Below, piece after piece: positions 17,290 through 25,111 of a stretch of DNA of 64,000 nucleotides. Location of the stretch: positions 50,629 through 114,628 of the forward strand of contig NZ_VSSS01000062.1 in assembly GCF_008123425.1 (NCBI RefSeq), written 5' to 3'. The DNA is from Bradyrhizobium rifense (GTDB lineage: Bacteria; Pseudomonadota; Alphaproteobacteria; Rhizobiales; Xanthobacteraceae). Each line of letters opens with the position of its first letter. Position 1 is the stretch's first letter. Below the pieces are notes generated by a model. It made no database searches. It was given only the letters and a program-made list of their open reading frames with translations, and was not told the origin of the DNA. The position numbers and the translations under genes were made by a program.

Positions 17290-18230
17290 GCACGCTCCTC
17301 GTCGGCCGCCGCAGGAAGTGAGGTGTGAGCCGAAACGCCGGTTCTCACGCAGTAACGCTCGACCATTCGCGCGCAGAAGTCTGCGAATTCGTTCACGTCA
17401 AGCGGTGGACTTGTGTGGTGAGGGGAGATGCCCCTGTGTTCTGGCGTGAAGCAGAACGTGATCGTCACCTGAAATTCCGCCAGGGCGTCCATCTGACGAT
17501 CGAACCAAGCAAGAGCGTTCGGACGGAAGCTGTCGGCCCACGACAAGCCGGTCCTGAGATGCACAACGCCGAGGCGCTGCATCCAGCGTACCGCGTCATC
17601 CAGGCGATGATCTTCGAAATGGAACCACTGGCACAGGCCCATTTCGCGTGCGTACCGGCCAAACAGGTCGAGCGCGGCCTTCGGCGTTCCATCCTCGCGC
17701 AGCAGCCCCATGTGAAAATGGCGATAATAGGAGGAGCCCTCAGCCTCCTTATGCCGCGTCGTGGCTTCCCAAGTGGAGGGTAGATCGTAGAGGCTGTACC
17801 AGTGAATACGTGGCGCGCGGCCGATCAGGAGGTCTGCCGTGTGCGACAGTCCCCACGCCTGCACCTCTTCGGCACCGAAGGACGAAACGCCGACTTCGGT
17901 CACCCAGACCGGGAGCGAAGTGACGGCCTTGATCTCCTCCAGCCTGTTCGGCCATTCCCCGATTTTCCATAGATTCCAGTCCAGCGGAAAGCCGTGCACA
18001 GCCACGGCATCGACATGATCGAGAACGCCCCGGGCCTGCATGTTCCGGATGAAGGATGGGTCGATCGGCGATATACCGCCCAGCACGCGCGGCAATGTCG
18101 GATGCGCGGTACGGATCGCTTTGCCCGCGGCGGTGGCCATTTCAGCGAACTTGGCCCAGTCGGGATCGATCAGGATGTCCCAATGCGATTTGTTGTTGGG
18201 TTCGTTCCAGATTTTGGCAGCTTCGATCAT
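17277..18230 (-). CDS. Glycoside hydrolase-like TIM-barrel protein, apparently circularly permuted
   Basis: A 317-residue protein resembling GH39/beta-xylosidase barrels. The acid/base motif IWNEPN (Glu10) is only ten residues from the N-terminus, and the nucleophile motif VWVTEVGVSS (Glu112) follows. In relatives about 150 residues, strands beta1-beta3, precede WNEP. Here the matching segment is at the C-terminus: RLGVVHLRTGLSW, FDRQMDALAEFQVTITFC and FADFCARMVERY. The order of the barrel halves thus looks swapped. The start overlaps the upstream stop (TGATG), so a missing upstream exon-like half is unlikely. It may trim or transfer sugars; activity is unknown. Confidence 0.75.
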   Translation of the reverse strand: MIEAAKIWNEPNNKSHWDILIDPDWAKFAEMATAAGKAIRTAHPTLPRVLGGISPIDPSFIRNMQARGVLDHVDAVAVHGFPLDWNLWKIGEWPNRLEEIKAVTSLPVWVTEVGVSSFGAEEVQAWGLSHTADLLIGRAPRIHWYSLYDLPSTWEATTRHKEAEGSSYYRHFHMGLLREDGTPKAALDLFGRYAREMGLCQWFHFEDHRLDDAVRWMQRLGVVHLRTGLSWADSFRPNALAWFDRQMDALAEFQVTITFCFTPEHRGISPHHTSPPLDVNEFADFCARMVERYCVRTGVSAHTSLPAAADEERACVP

Positions 18231-18994
18231 CAGCCTGGTCTCCGGAAGGGATAGACCGGGCCGTCGGCTTGCGGCCGCTCGGACCGCTTGCAGAGATAAA
18301 CCTCGTCTTCCGGATGCGCCGTAATGGCGAACCCAGAACTGCGGAGCATGGCTTCCACGCAGGCGCGGTTGGGCACCCACCAATTGGTCGGATCATCGGC
18401 ATATTTGTGCTCGATAAAGTGGAGTTTTGGATAGCCGGGCGAGTCGAAATGTTCCGTGGTCCAGAAGTCGTAGTTCTCGTCGAGGGGATCAACCTGAGCG
18501 TCGCCGCGCAGCATCGATTGGAACAGCAGGAGATCGCCAGCCACGTGCTCATGGATCAGGTCGAGGGCGAGCAAGGGATGCCGAAGGTGATAGAGGACGC
18601 CCATGAAGATCACGAGATCGAATTTTTCGCGAAGCTGGCCCACGTCATAGGCCGACATCTTGCGAAACTCGATTCTGAGCCCACTGACTTCCGCGGCGAA
18701 GCGAGCCTGCGCCAGATACTCCTCGTCGGTATCGAGGCCGAGCACTCGCTCGGCGCCACGCCGCTTCATTTCCATCGCGTAAAAGCCGGCGTTGCAGCCG
18801 ATATCCAGCACGGTCTTTCCTTCGAGCCGGTCAGGAATGACGCCGGAGAACCGTCGCCATTTGACGTTCGGGTAGTCGCCGAGAAAATGCGTGGGGGCGG
18901 TCGGGACGCCGTCAAGATCGAGATTATGAAACCACGGACCCAGCGCATCGACGCGCCGGCGAATTTCGTCACGGGAAAGGACGCCTCTTGTCAT
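18230..18994 (-). CDS. SAM-dependent methyltransferase (TIGR04290-like)
   Basis: A 254-residue class I methyltransferase. The SAM-binding motif I is VLDIGCNAGFYAMEMKRRGA, followed by an acidic motif II (VLGLDTDEEY) and the post-I segment FDLVIFMGVLYHLRHPLLAL. Overall it resembles the CmoB-like group and the family I recall as TIGR04290. The N-terminus (VDALGPWFHNLDL) is characteristic. ATGA overlap with the nucleotidyltransferase gene sets the start. It probably methylates a hydroxyl or carboxylate on the cyclitol or sugar product. Confidence 0.82.
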   Translation of the reverse strand: MTRGVLSRDEIRRRVDALGPWFHNLDLDGVPTAPTHFLGDYPNVKWRRFSGVIPDRLEGKTVLDIGCNAGFYAMEMKRRGAERVLGLDTDEEYLAQARFAAEVSGLRIEFRKMSAYDVGQLREKFDLVIFMGVLYHLRHPLLALDLIHEHVAGDLLLFQSMLRGDAQVDPLDENYDFWTTEHFDSPGYPKLHFIEHKYADDPTNWWVPNRACVEAMLRSSGFAITAHPEDEVYLCKRSERPQADGPVYPFRRPG

Positions 18995-19800
18995 GCAACC
19001 GCTCCGTCGTTCGTGATGGCCGTCGCGCGTGCGGTGTCTGGAGATCCGCCGGCCCACAATCGCGCGCGGCCGTTTCCCGTGGTGCTTCCAGCGAGAAGTG
19101 CCATGGCCGTGCGATAGCCATCGATGGTGCCGACATCGACATAGGATTCGCCGGCCTTCACTCCAGTACCGCGACCGCCGGAGGCGAGGTAAGCATTGAC
19201 CAGCGTGCCGAAATATTCGTCCTGGCGCTCGCGCTTGCTCCAGAGCGCCTGGAGCTGGCGAAACCCCTGCGCGGACATCCGGAAGGCTCCCCATATCCAT
19301 TTTGACGCAGCATCCGGTTGTTTCACCTGGATCTCCATCACCTGATCGCCGTCGAGCACAACGGCGTCGAAGAGCTCCGGACGTTCTACCGGAAACAGAA
19401 GGAAGGACAGATCAGCGTTCGGCAGAGCCTGCAACGCGGCCTTGGGAAACCAGACGGTGTCGGGAAGACCGACCACGACGTCTTCGTCCCTGCCAACCAC
19501 TGTGGTGGCTCGGAAGACTGCATCACACAGCCCGGATGGCTCCGGCTGCACGACGTAGGCGAGCTTGGCGTCGCCATAATGGTCGCCGAAATATTCGAGG
19601 ATGTCGGATTTGCCGGGTGAGATCACGAAGCAGATCTTGTCTGCACCTCCCAAGATCAGGCGCTCCAGAAGATATTCCGAGACCGCGCAGGGACGGTCAG
19701 TGCCGTCGTCTCCGCGGCTGCCGACGGGCAGCAGTTCCTTCGAGAAGGCGAGCGGCTGGATTCGGCTGCCGCGACCCGCAGCCGGGACGATGCCCCACAT
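18991..19800 (-). CDS. Sugar-phosphate nucleotidyltransferase
   Basis: A 269-residue protein of the glucose-1-phosphate thymidylyl/uridylyltransferase fold. It begins MWGIVPAAGRGSRIQPLAFS, the nucleotide-binding GxGxR loop, with the sugar-binding Lys in FSKELLPVG and VVGLPDTVW for the metal-binding Asp. The C-terminus ends in the Asp-containing ESYVDVGTIDGYRTAM. It activates a sugar-1-phosphate as an NDP-sugar. The operon supplies inositol-1-phosphate and ribose-1-phosphate as conceivable substrates, so an NDP-ribose or a CDP-inositol-like product is possible; neither is shown by sequence. Start 19800 leaves one base after the upstream stop. Confidence 0.85.
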   Translation of the reverse strand: MWGIVPAAGRGSRIQPLAFSKELLPVGSRGDDGTDRPCAVSEYLLERLILGGADKICFVISPGKSDILEYFGDHYGDAKLAYVVQPEPSGLCDAVFRATTVVGRDEDVVVGLPDTVWFPKAALQALPNADLSFLLFPVERPELFDAVVLDGDQVMEIQVKQPDAASKWIWGAFRMSAQGFRQLQALWSKRERQDEYFGTLVNAYLASGGRGTGVKAGESYVDVGTIDGYRTAMALLAGSTTGNGRARLWAGGSPDTARATAITNDGAVA

Positions 19801-19801
19801 G

Positions 19802-20905
19802 TCAGGCCTCCTCGGGTTGTTGATGGCGCGTGCCACGGCAGGCGGCTCGTTCCAGCAAAGAGATGAGTTCGCGGGCGCGCTTGTCCGATGTGTGCTGGTC
19901 CATGGTGCGCTCGCGCGCCCTCTGCGCGATGCGTTGGAGTTCGGCATCCGGCATCGCCAAAGCGGCGAGTGTGTCGGTCTGGTCGCGTGCGATCAGGATC
20001 TCGTCACCGGGAACGAAGAACGCATCAATCCCCTGCCAATCGTCGCTCAGGAGCGGAACTCCGCAAGCGGCGGCTTCGAACAGTCGTCCCGACGGACACC
20101 AACCCATTTCCGCCATCGCCGAGCGCGTGACATTGAGCGTCAGGCGAGACGACGCAAAGAACGGCGCATGTTCGGATGGCGGCAAGTGTTGAACGAAATA
20201 TATATTTGGCGACCATGGGAAAGCGTCGGGATACTGGGCACCTCCGATCAGGAAGCGAAGGTCGTGCCGCGCCTGCGCGGGTCTGACGAACAGTGTCTCA
20301 AGCGTTTGCTGACGATCTTCGGAATACGTACCGAGGTAAGACAAGTCCGCGCGGTAATGCGGTTGTGGCGAGACCGGCCGATGAATATCGGTATCGACGT
20401 GACCGTAAAGCGGCTCGACACGACGTGCGCCGAGCCTGGTGCAGAACTCGTCCGAGACCCGCGCGCCTCCGGTGAAACTCAGGACCAGATCGAAGTCCTT
20501 CAAGCCGCCCGGGCCGATATATGTCACGGCTTCTCCTGCCACGAGCCTCGCCAAAGTGACCGGCGTGTCGAGGTCGTAGAACACAGGAACTGCGCGACCT
20601 TCGGCAAGGATCAGTTCGGTCGCCGCGATTGCGTCCGGACAGTAGGAGGTTACGATTGCGACGTCGGCGTCGCGAACCTCGTTTCTCGCGGTGGGACGTA
20701 CATTGTCCCAATCCGAAAACAGGGTCAGACGACCACCGGGGAGCTCGTGAAGATCCCGGGCTCCGGCGTAATACGGCACGTCGCGCTCGAAGAACACGAT
20801 TGTGTGCCCGAGCCGCACCAGATGCTTGCAGAGCCCGCGCCACAAGGTCGCATGGCCGTTGCCCCATGAGGAGGAGATGGTCAGACCGAAAATCACGATT
20901 TTCAC
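19802..20905 (-). CDS. CgeB-like glycosyltransferase (copy 4)
   Basis: A 367-residue GT-B protein very similar to copy 1 at 7980-9104: MKIVIFGLTISSSWGNGHAT, FFERDVPYYAGARDL, VFYDLDTPVTLARL and GRLFEAAACGVPLLSDDWQG. GTG start overlapping the upstream stop as GTGA. It is the only glycosyltransferase in the inositol synthase operon and so is the likeliest to use an inositol-type acceptor or to make the first linkage. Confidence 0.85.
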   Translation of the reverse strand: MKIVIFGLTISSSWGNGHATLWRGLCKHLVRLGHTIVFFERDVPYYAGARDLHELPGGRLTLFSDWDNVRPTARNEVRDADVAIVTSYCPDAIAATELILAEGRAVPVFYDLDTPVTLARLVAGEAVTYIGPGGLKDFDLVLSFTGGARVSDEFCTRLGARRVEPLYGHVDTDIHRPVSPQPHYRADLSYLGTYSEDRQQTLETLFVRPAQARHDLRFLIGGAQYPDAFPWSPNIYFVQHLPPSEHAPFFASSRLTLNVTRSAMAEMGWCPSGRLFEAAACGVPLLSDDWQGIDAFFVPGDEILIARDQTDTLAALAMPDAELQRIAQRARERTMDQHTSDKRARELISLLERAACRGTRHQQPEEA

Positions 20906-21498
20906 GCAAATACCCGCTGGTTGATGCCGGTGATCGTGAGCTCACCGTTCTCCACGCTGAGCGTACTGATGCTGGCTGGATCAATCTCGATCGCGAGGAA
21001 GTCGTCGAGTTCAATTCGGGAATAATGCAAGAGGGCGGCGCGAATCGGCTCGGCGTGGCTCACGGCGACAATGGTGTCACCGCCATGATCGCTTCGCACT
21101 TGCTCGAGATGGCTGACGACCCGGCGCTGGAGCGATCGCATGCATTCGCCGCCCGGCGGACGGCTGGCTTCGCGTTGTGTATTCCAACTGGACCATTGGG
21201 GATCGCGGCCGAGGTCTTCAAAGGCTCGTCCCGTCCATTCGCCGTAATCGAGCTCATCGAGGGCGGGCACGATCTCGATCGGGAGACCGAAGCGGGCGGC
21301 CAGAATGCAGGCCGACTGCATGCAGCGCCGCTGCGGGCTTGATTGTATCAAGGTTGGCCGCGGTTCGATGACGTCGGCACAACGCGCCATCTCCTGAGAG
21401 CCGAGATCGTCGAGCGCAATCCCCTTCATCCGGCCGCATAGCGTGCGTCCCAGCAGGGCGTGATGGCCATGACGCACGAGATGAACGATCGTCGCCAT
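20902..21498 (-). CDS. Histidine phosphatase family protein (CobC/phosphoglycerate mutase fold)
   Basis: A 198-residue phosphatase with the catalytic RHG (IVHLVRHGHHALLGRT), the second Arg in SSPQRRC, Glu in ELDYGEWTG and the second His in VAVSHAEPIRA. It is translationally coupled between inositol-3-phosphate synthase and a glycosyltransferase. Inositol phosphates are normally dephosphorylated by an unrelated inositol monophosphatase, which is absent here; this enzyme may do that job. A CobC-like role on ribazole phosphate is an alternative but no other cobalamin genes are present. ATG at 21498 or GTG at 21501. Confidence 0.87.
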   Translation of the reverse strand: MATIVHLVRHGHHALLGRTLCGRMKGIALDDLGSQEMARCADVIEPRPTLIQSSPQRRCMQSACILAARFGLPIEIVPALDELDYGEWTGRAFEDLGRDPQWSSWNTQREASRPPGGECMRSLQRRVVSHLEQVRSDHGGDTIVAVSHAEPIRAALLHYSRIELDDFLAIEIDPASISTLSVENGELTITGINQRVFA

Positions 21499-22598
21499 CA
21501 CGTATAGGCCTTGTCTGCGATGAAGGCCCGTGTGCGGCGTCCGGCCTCCTCATCGGTGAACTGCCGCGGCGGCGACTTCATGAAGTAGCTTGAGGGGCCC
21601 GTCAGCGCGCCGGCCTGTCCGCGATCCATCGCGAGTTTGGCGCAGCGGACCGCGTCGATGACGACACCCGCTGAATTTGGGGAGTCCCAGACCTCCAGCT
21701 TGACTTCCGCACTCAGGGGAACGCCGCCGAATGTCGTTCCTTCCAGCCGAATGAACGCAAGTTTGCGGTCGGTGAGCCAGGGGACATGATCGCTGGGACC
21801 GACATGGATATTGTCGGCCTCCATGGGAACGTCGAATTGGCTGGTGACGGCTTGCGTCTTGGATATCTTCTTGGACGTCAGTCGCTCACGCTCGAGCATG
21901 TTCTTGAAATCGGTGTTGCCGCCAACGTTGAGCTGATAGGTGCGATCGAGCTTGACGCCCCGATCGCGAAACAGATTGGCAAGCACGCGGTGAACGATGG
22001 TGGCGCCGACCTGGCTCTTGATGTCGTCGCCGATGATCGGCAAACCAGCTTCCTCAAACCGCCGCTGCCAATCGGGATTCGAGGCAATGAAGACCGGAAT
22101 GCAATTGACGTAGCCGCAGCCCGCCTCAATGGCACGTGCGGCGTACCATTCGCTGGCCTGCTGGGACCCGACGGGAAGATAGGATACCAGGACGTCCGTG
22201 CGCGATGTCGACAGTACGTCCGCGACGTCAGCTTCGGGAACGTCGGCAATCGGAATGTCGTCCTGGAGATAGCGGCCGATCCCGTCCATGACCGGCCCGC
22301 GTTGCACGAACACGCCGGTCTCGGCAACATCGGAGAAGCGGTGCGTGTTGTTTGGCTTGGCCCAGATCGCTTCGGCAACATCCCGTCCGACCTTGTAGGC
22401 GTTGACGTCGAATGCCGAAGCGATCTGAATATCGCTGATGTGATAGCCGCCGAGATCGACATTCATCAATCCGGGCACCGGCTCGTTCGACTCGGCGTCC
22501 CGGTAGTAGCTGAGCCCCTGGACCAGGGAGCTTGCGCAATTGCCGACACCAACAATGCCGACGCGCACGCGCCGCCTGTCTTGAAGACGTGAATGCAT
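21498..22598 (-). CDS. Inositol-3-phosphate synthase
   Basis: A 366-residue NAD-dependent enzyme turning glucose-6-phosphate into inositol-phosphate, the committed step of inositol synthesis. It is of the short bacterial/archaeal type: VRVGIVGVGNCASSLVQGL for NAD binding, SYLPVGSQQASEWYA, GDDIKSQVGATIVHR (catalytic Lys region), LNVGGNTDFKNM and AVTSQFDVPME. Start ATG at 22598 is chosen because a perfect EcfG promoter ends about 50 nt upstream. First gene of a seven-gene coupled operon ending at deoB. Inositol synthesis in rhizobia is uncommon compared with inositol catabolism, so the gene strongly suggests a dedicated end product. Confidence 0.93.
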   Translation of the reverse strand: MHSRLQDRRRVRVGIVGVGNCASSLVQGLSYYRDAESNEPVPGLMNVDLGGYHISDIQIASAFDVNAYKVGRDVAEAIWAKPNNTHRFSDVAETGVFVQRGPVMDGIGRYLQDDIPIADVPEADVADVLSTSRTDVLVSYLPVGSQQASEWYAARAIEAGCGYVNCIPVFIASNPDWQRRFEEAGLPIIGDDIKSQVGATIVHRVLANLFRDRGVKLDRTYQLNVGGNTDFKNMLERERLTSKKISKTQAVTSQFDVPMEADNIHVGPSDHVPWLTDRKLAFIRLEGTTFGGVPLSAEVKLEVWDSPNSAGVVIDAVRCAKLAMDRGQAGALTGPSSYFMKSPPRQFTDEEAGRRTRAFIADKAYT

Positions 22599-22648
22599 GG
22601 ATTGAAGCCCTCCAGGAAGAACGCGGCGTCGACGTAAGTAGATCGGCG

Positions 22649-22673
22649 AACGTGCGGCAGGTATGTTCGTTCC
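22649..22673 (-). promoter_or_regulatory. EcfG promoter of the inositol synthase operon
   Basis: Minus-strand GGAAC (22669-22673), 16 nt, CGTT (22649-22652): a perfect match. TAACCTGGAT, shared with the hairpin upstream of the second glycan operon, lies about 60 bp upstream. Confidence 0.7.
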
Positions 22674-22922
22674 TGCCCAGATCATGCTGTGGAGCGGCCA
22701 TGGCGTTTTTCAGCTGCACAAAATGCAACGAGCTTAACCTGGATTAGAATCCGTGGACGTATGGAGGGAACGAAGAGCTTCTTGGTTGAAGATGAAGAAG
22801 ATGATGCTGGCGGCCGCCACCTCAAGCACCCAAAGAACCAATCCTGCCGGCCGGCGTTGGACGGGAAAGCGGGGCCCTCATCCGCATGTTGGGAGCCAGC
22901 GCGCCAGTAAGGAAGGTGTCAA

Positions 22923-23219
22923 ATGAACACGAGCCATGCAAAGACCCAAGACAGCGAAGCCCAGAAGACCACCGACCACAATGTCATTCGGAAATGGGTG
23001 GATCAGCGCGGCGGAAAGCCCGCCACCGTGAAGGCAACCGAGGAGAATGGGCACGCCGGCATCCTCCGGATCGATTTCGATCCTCCCGATGAAGGCCTGG
23101 AGCGGATCGGCTGGGACGAATTCTTCGAGAAGTTCGATGACGCCGGAATCGCGTTCCTTCATCAAGATCGGACCAAGGACGGCGAGTTGAGCCGCTTCCA
23201 TAAATTTGTAAAAGCCTAG
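22923..23219 (+). CDS. Small conserved protein often labelled 1,4-alpha-glucan branching enzyme
   Basis: A 98-residue acidic soluble protein with core IRKWVDQRGGKPATVKATEE, then FDPPDEGLERIGWDEFFEKF and SRFHKFV. I recall this family as common in rhizobia and frequently misannotated as glucan branching enzyme; at 98 residues it cannot be that enzyme. Function unknown. GGTGTC precedes the ATG, giving a moderate ribosome site. The next gene starts 14 nt downstream, so they may be co-transcribed. No clear stress promoter was found in the 320-nt gap upstream. Confidence 0.8.
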   Translation: MNTSHAKTQDSEAQKTTDHNVIRKWVDQRGGKPATVKATEENGHAGILRIDFDPPDEGLERIGWDEFFEKFDDAGIAFLHQDRTKDGELSRFHKFVKA

Positions 23220-23233
23220 GCGAGCCGCCTCGC

Positions 23234-24160
23234 GTGGGCGGGACGGGCGGCTGGACAGAAGCGATGCGTGCGGGCGCGTTCCCGCAAGCCTGGGCGATCA
23301 CCGACCGGGACCTGGCGAGGCTTGCGCTTCCTCCCAAGCATACCGGCCCTCGTCATCTCCAGCGGATCTGGCGGGGCGAGCAGCTTGCGGGCAAACATGT
23401 GCTTGTCCGCTGCTATCACGGGCTCGGCGACACGATCCAGTTTCTCCGCTTCATGCCCGCGCTTGCAGCTATTGCACGAAGCGTGACAGTCTGGTGCCAG
23501 GCCGAGCTGTTGCCACTGGTCGAGCGAACGGAAGGCGTTGATATCGCGATTCCGCTTCACGATGGTACGCCCTGCGTTGAATTCGAGACTGACATCGAGA
23601 TCATGGAAGTCCCCCATGCTCTCCGTGCCGGACGCGAGACAGCCGAAATGCGAGCGCCGTACCTGACGCTGCCGGATGGTGGTGCACGCGCAGAACCGCT
23701 AGAAGGCTCCAGCGGTTTGGCCGTCGGTTTGGTCTGGGAGGTCGGCGCTTGGGACAAGCGGCGTGCCATTCCTGCCGAGCTTTTGCGGCGTCTTGCGTGC
23801 GACGGCATAACGCTTTACTCACTCCAGCGCGGCGCCGGCATCGATCAGCTCGCGGAGACGGGCGCGCGGGACATCAGCACGCCCGACATCGTCGCGCTTG
23901 GGCATCTTCTCCGGCAGCTCGACCTCGTCATTTGCGTCGACACGATGGTTTCGCACCTGGCGGGAGCGTTAGAATGCGAAGCCTGGGTGTTGCTGCATGC
24001 CGACTGCGACTGGCGCTGGCCCGCTTCGGAAGCACATACCTTCTGGTATCCGACCTTGCGGCTTTTCCATCAGGAAAAATTGGGGCAGTGGGACGGCGTC
24101 GTCGAACAGGTTCGGCTGGCGCTGCTCTCGCGCGCCGAGCTGAAGCGGGCGGCCGCATGA
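23234..24160 (+). CDS. Glycosyltransferase family 9-like (heptosyltransferase-like) protein
   Basis: A 308-residue GT-B-like protein. VLVRCYHGLGDTIQFLRFMP is the conserved N-terminal glycine loop of this group, and LDLVICVDTMVSHLAGALEC is the C-terminal donor-side motif found in ADP-heptose transferases and in TPR-linked relatives. The TPR half common in relatives is missing. It ends with WYPTLRLFHQEKLGQWD. Start GTG at 23234 or ATG at 23264. Because it lies beside the glycan cluster but on the other strand, it may add a further sugar; no direct link is visible. Confidence 0.75.
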   Translation: MGGTGGWTEAMRAGAFPQAWAITDRDLARLALPPKHTGPRHLQRIWRGEQLAGKHVLVRCYHGLGDTIQFLRFMPALAAIARSVTVWCQAELLPLVERTEGVDIAIPLHDGTPCVEFETDIEIMEVPHALRAGRETAEMRAPYLTLPDGGARAEPLEGSSGLAVGLVWEVGAWDKRRAIPAELLRRLACDGITLYSLQRGAGIDQLAETGARDISTPDIVALGHLLRQLDLVICVDTMVSHLAGALECEAWVLLHADCDWRWPASEAHTFWYPTLRLFHQEKLGQWDGVVEQVRLALLSRAELKRAAA

Positions 24161-24164
24161 AATT

Positions 24165-24947
24165 TCACGCGAGCTCCACTCCCATCGAGATTGGTGTGGG
24201 CTGCGGCGGCCGCGCTTCACTGCCGTGAGGACGGGTTCGCAGATAGGCGGGATCGAAACCTGCAAGACGGACAAGGCCCGGCCAATCCGTGATGGTCATG
24301 GTTCTACCATGCCATTGCAGGAGGTTGCGCCGACGCAACTCCTGAATCGTCCGATTTGCGTGGACGGGGGAGATGCCACATGCGGCGGCGAGGTCCGACT
24401 GCGTGAAGGGCGACGGAAAGCTGAAATCTCTTGCGAGACCGACGCCGTGGAGGCGCTCCCTGATTTCGCAAAGAAGGTGCGCCACACGGCAGAGGGCGTC
24501 ACGGCTGCCCAGATTCACAGTCCAGTTTCGTTGGATGGCGAGATCGGCCAGCATCATCAGATGCAACGCGTGCGCCATCGCGGCCGAATTCGCCGACAGC
24601 TCACGAAAGAAGTCGTGAGGCACCAGGGCGATGGTCGCTGATCCGAGCGCGACAAGATTGGCCCCGGCCGAAGGATGGTAAAGCGTGTGCAGATCTGGAA
24701 CGTCGCCGGGAACGTATATCGACGTGATCTGCCCGTCCTGTCCCGCCGCGACATGCCAGCAGAGATAGCCTTGGAGCAGAAGGCAACAATGGTCAGTCTC
24801 AGTGTGGTGTCGTACCACAGTCTGATGAGCTCCAACGTGCACGATGGTGCTTGGCATATCCGCGAGCAGATCAAGATCCTGGGCGGTCAAATCAGTGAGG
24901 CTGGACAGTCTGTCTGCCAGCTTGGAGAAGGCGAACCCTGCTTGCAT
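24165..24947 (-). CDS. Crp/Fnr family transcription regulator
   Basis: A 260-residue regulator. Residues about 20-140 form a cyclic-nucleotide-binding-like domain lacking the four-Cys pattern of Fnr, and the C-terminus has a winged helix with FTQSDLAAACGISPVHANRTIQELRRRNLL as recognition region. ATG at 24947 is chosen over an upstream start at 25007. Convergent with the heptosyltransferase-like gene, with only 4 nt between stops. Similar in layout to the second Crp protein at 35.8-36.8 kb, but they are distinct. The effector is unknown. Confidence 0.87.
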   Translation of the reverse strand: MQAGFAFSKLADRLSSLTDLTAQDLDLLADMPSTIVHVGAHQTVVRHHTETDHCCLLLQGYLCWHVAAGQDGQITSIYVPGDVPDLHTLYHPSAGANLVALGSATIALVPHDFFRELSANSAAMAHALHLMMLADLAIQRNWTVNLGSRDALCRVAHLLCEIRERLHGVGLARDFSFPSPFTQSDLAAACGISPVHANRTIQELRRRNLLQWHGRTMTITDWPGLVRLAGFDPAYLRTRPHGSEARPPQPTPISMGVELA

Positions 24948-25111
24948 GAGGCATCCAGTTACGCGTTGCCAGCCTCCTATTTGACCTAGGTTGCAGGAAT
25001 GTCGCATTAACGTTTGCTAAGTGGGCAAAGTATGTTCACGCACACCGAGTTCTCGGTCACTTGGGTTGTAACTTCACGCAACAGGCTTTGCGTGTCGTCG
25101 CGGCTACATGT

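Noticed and set aside
18056..19117. 353-codon plus-strand frame
   Set aside because: Shadow of the methyltransferase and glycosidase genes, no family motif.
19601..20869. 422-codon plus-strand frame
   Set aside because: Shadow of the CgeB-like glycosyltransferase copy 4; no motif.
22767..22787. GGAAC box upstream of the 98-residue protein
   Set aside because: GGTT follows at 12 nt, too short for an EcfG promoter.
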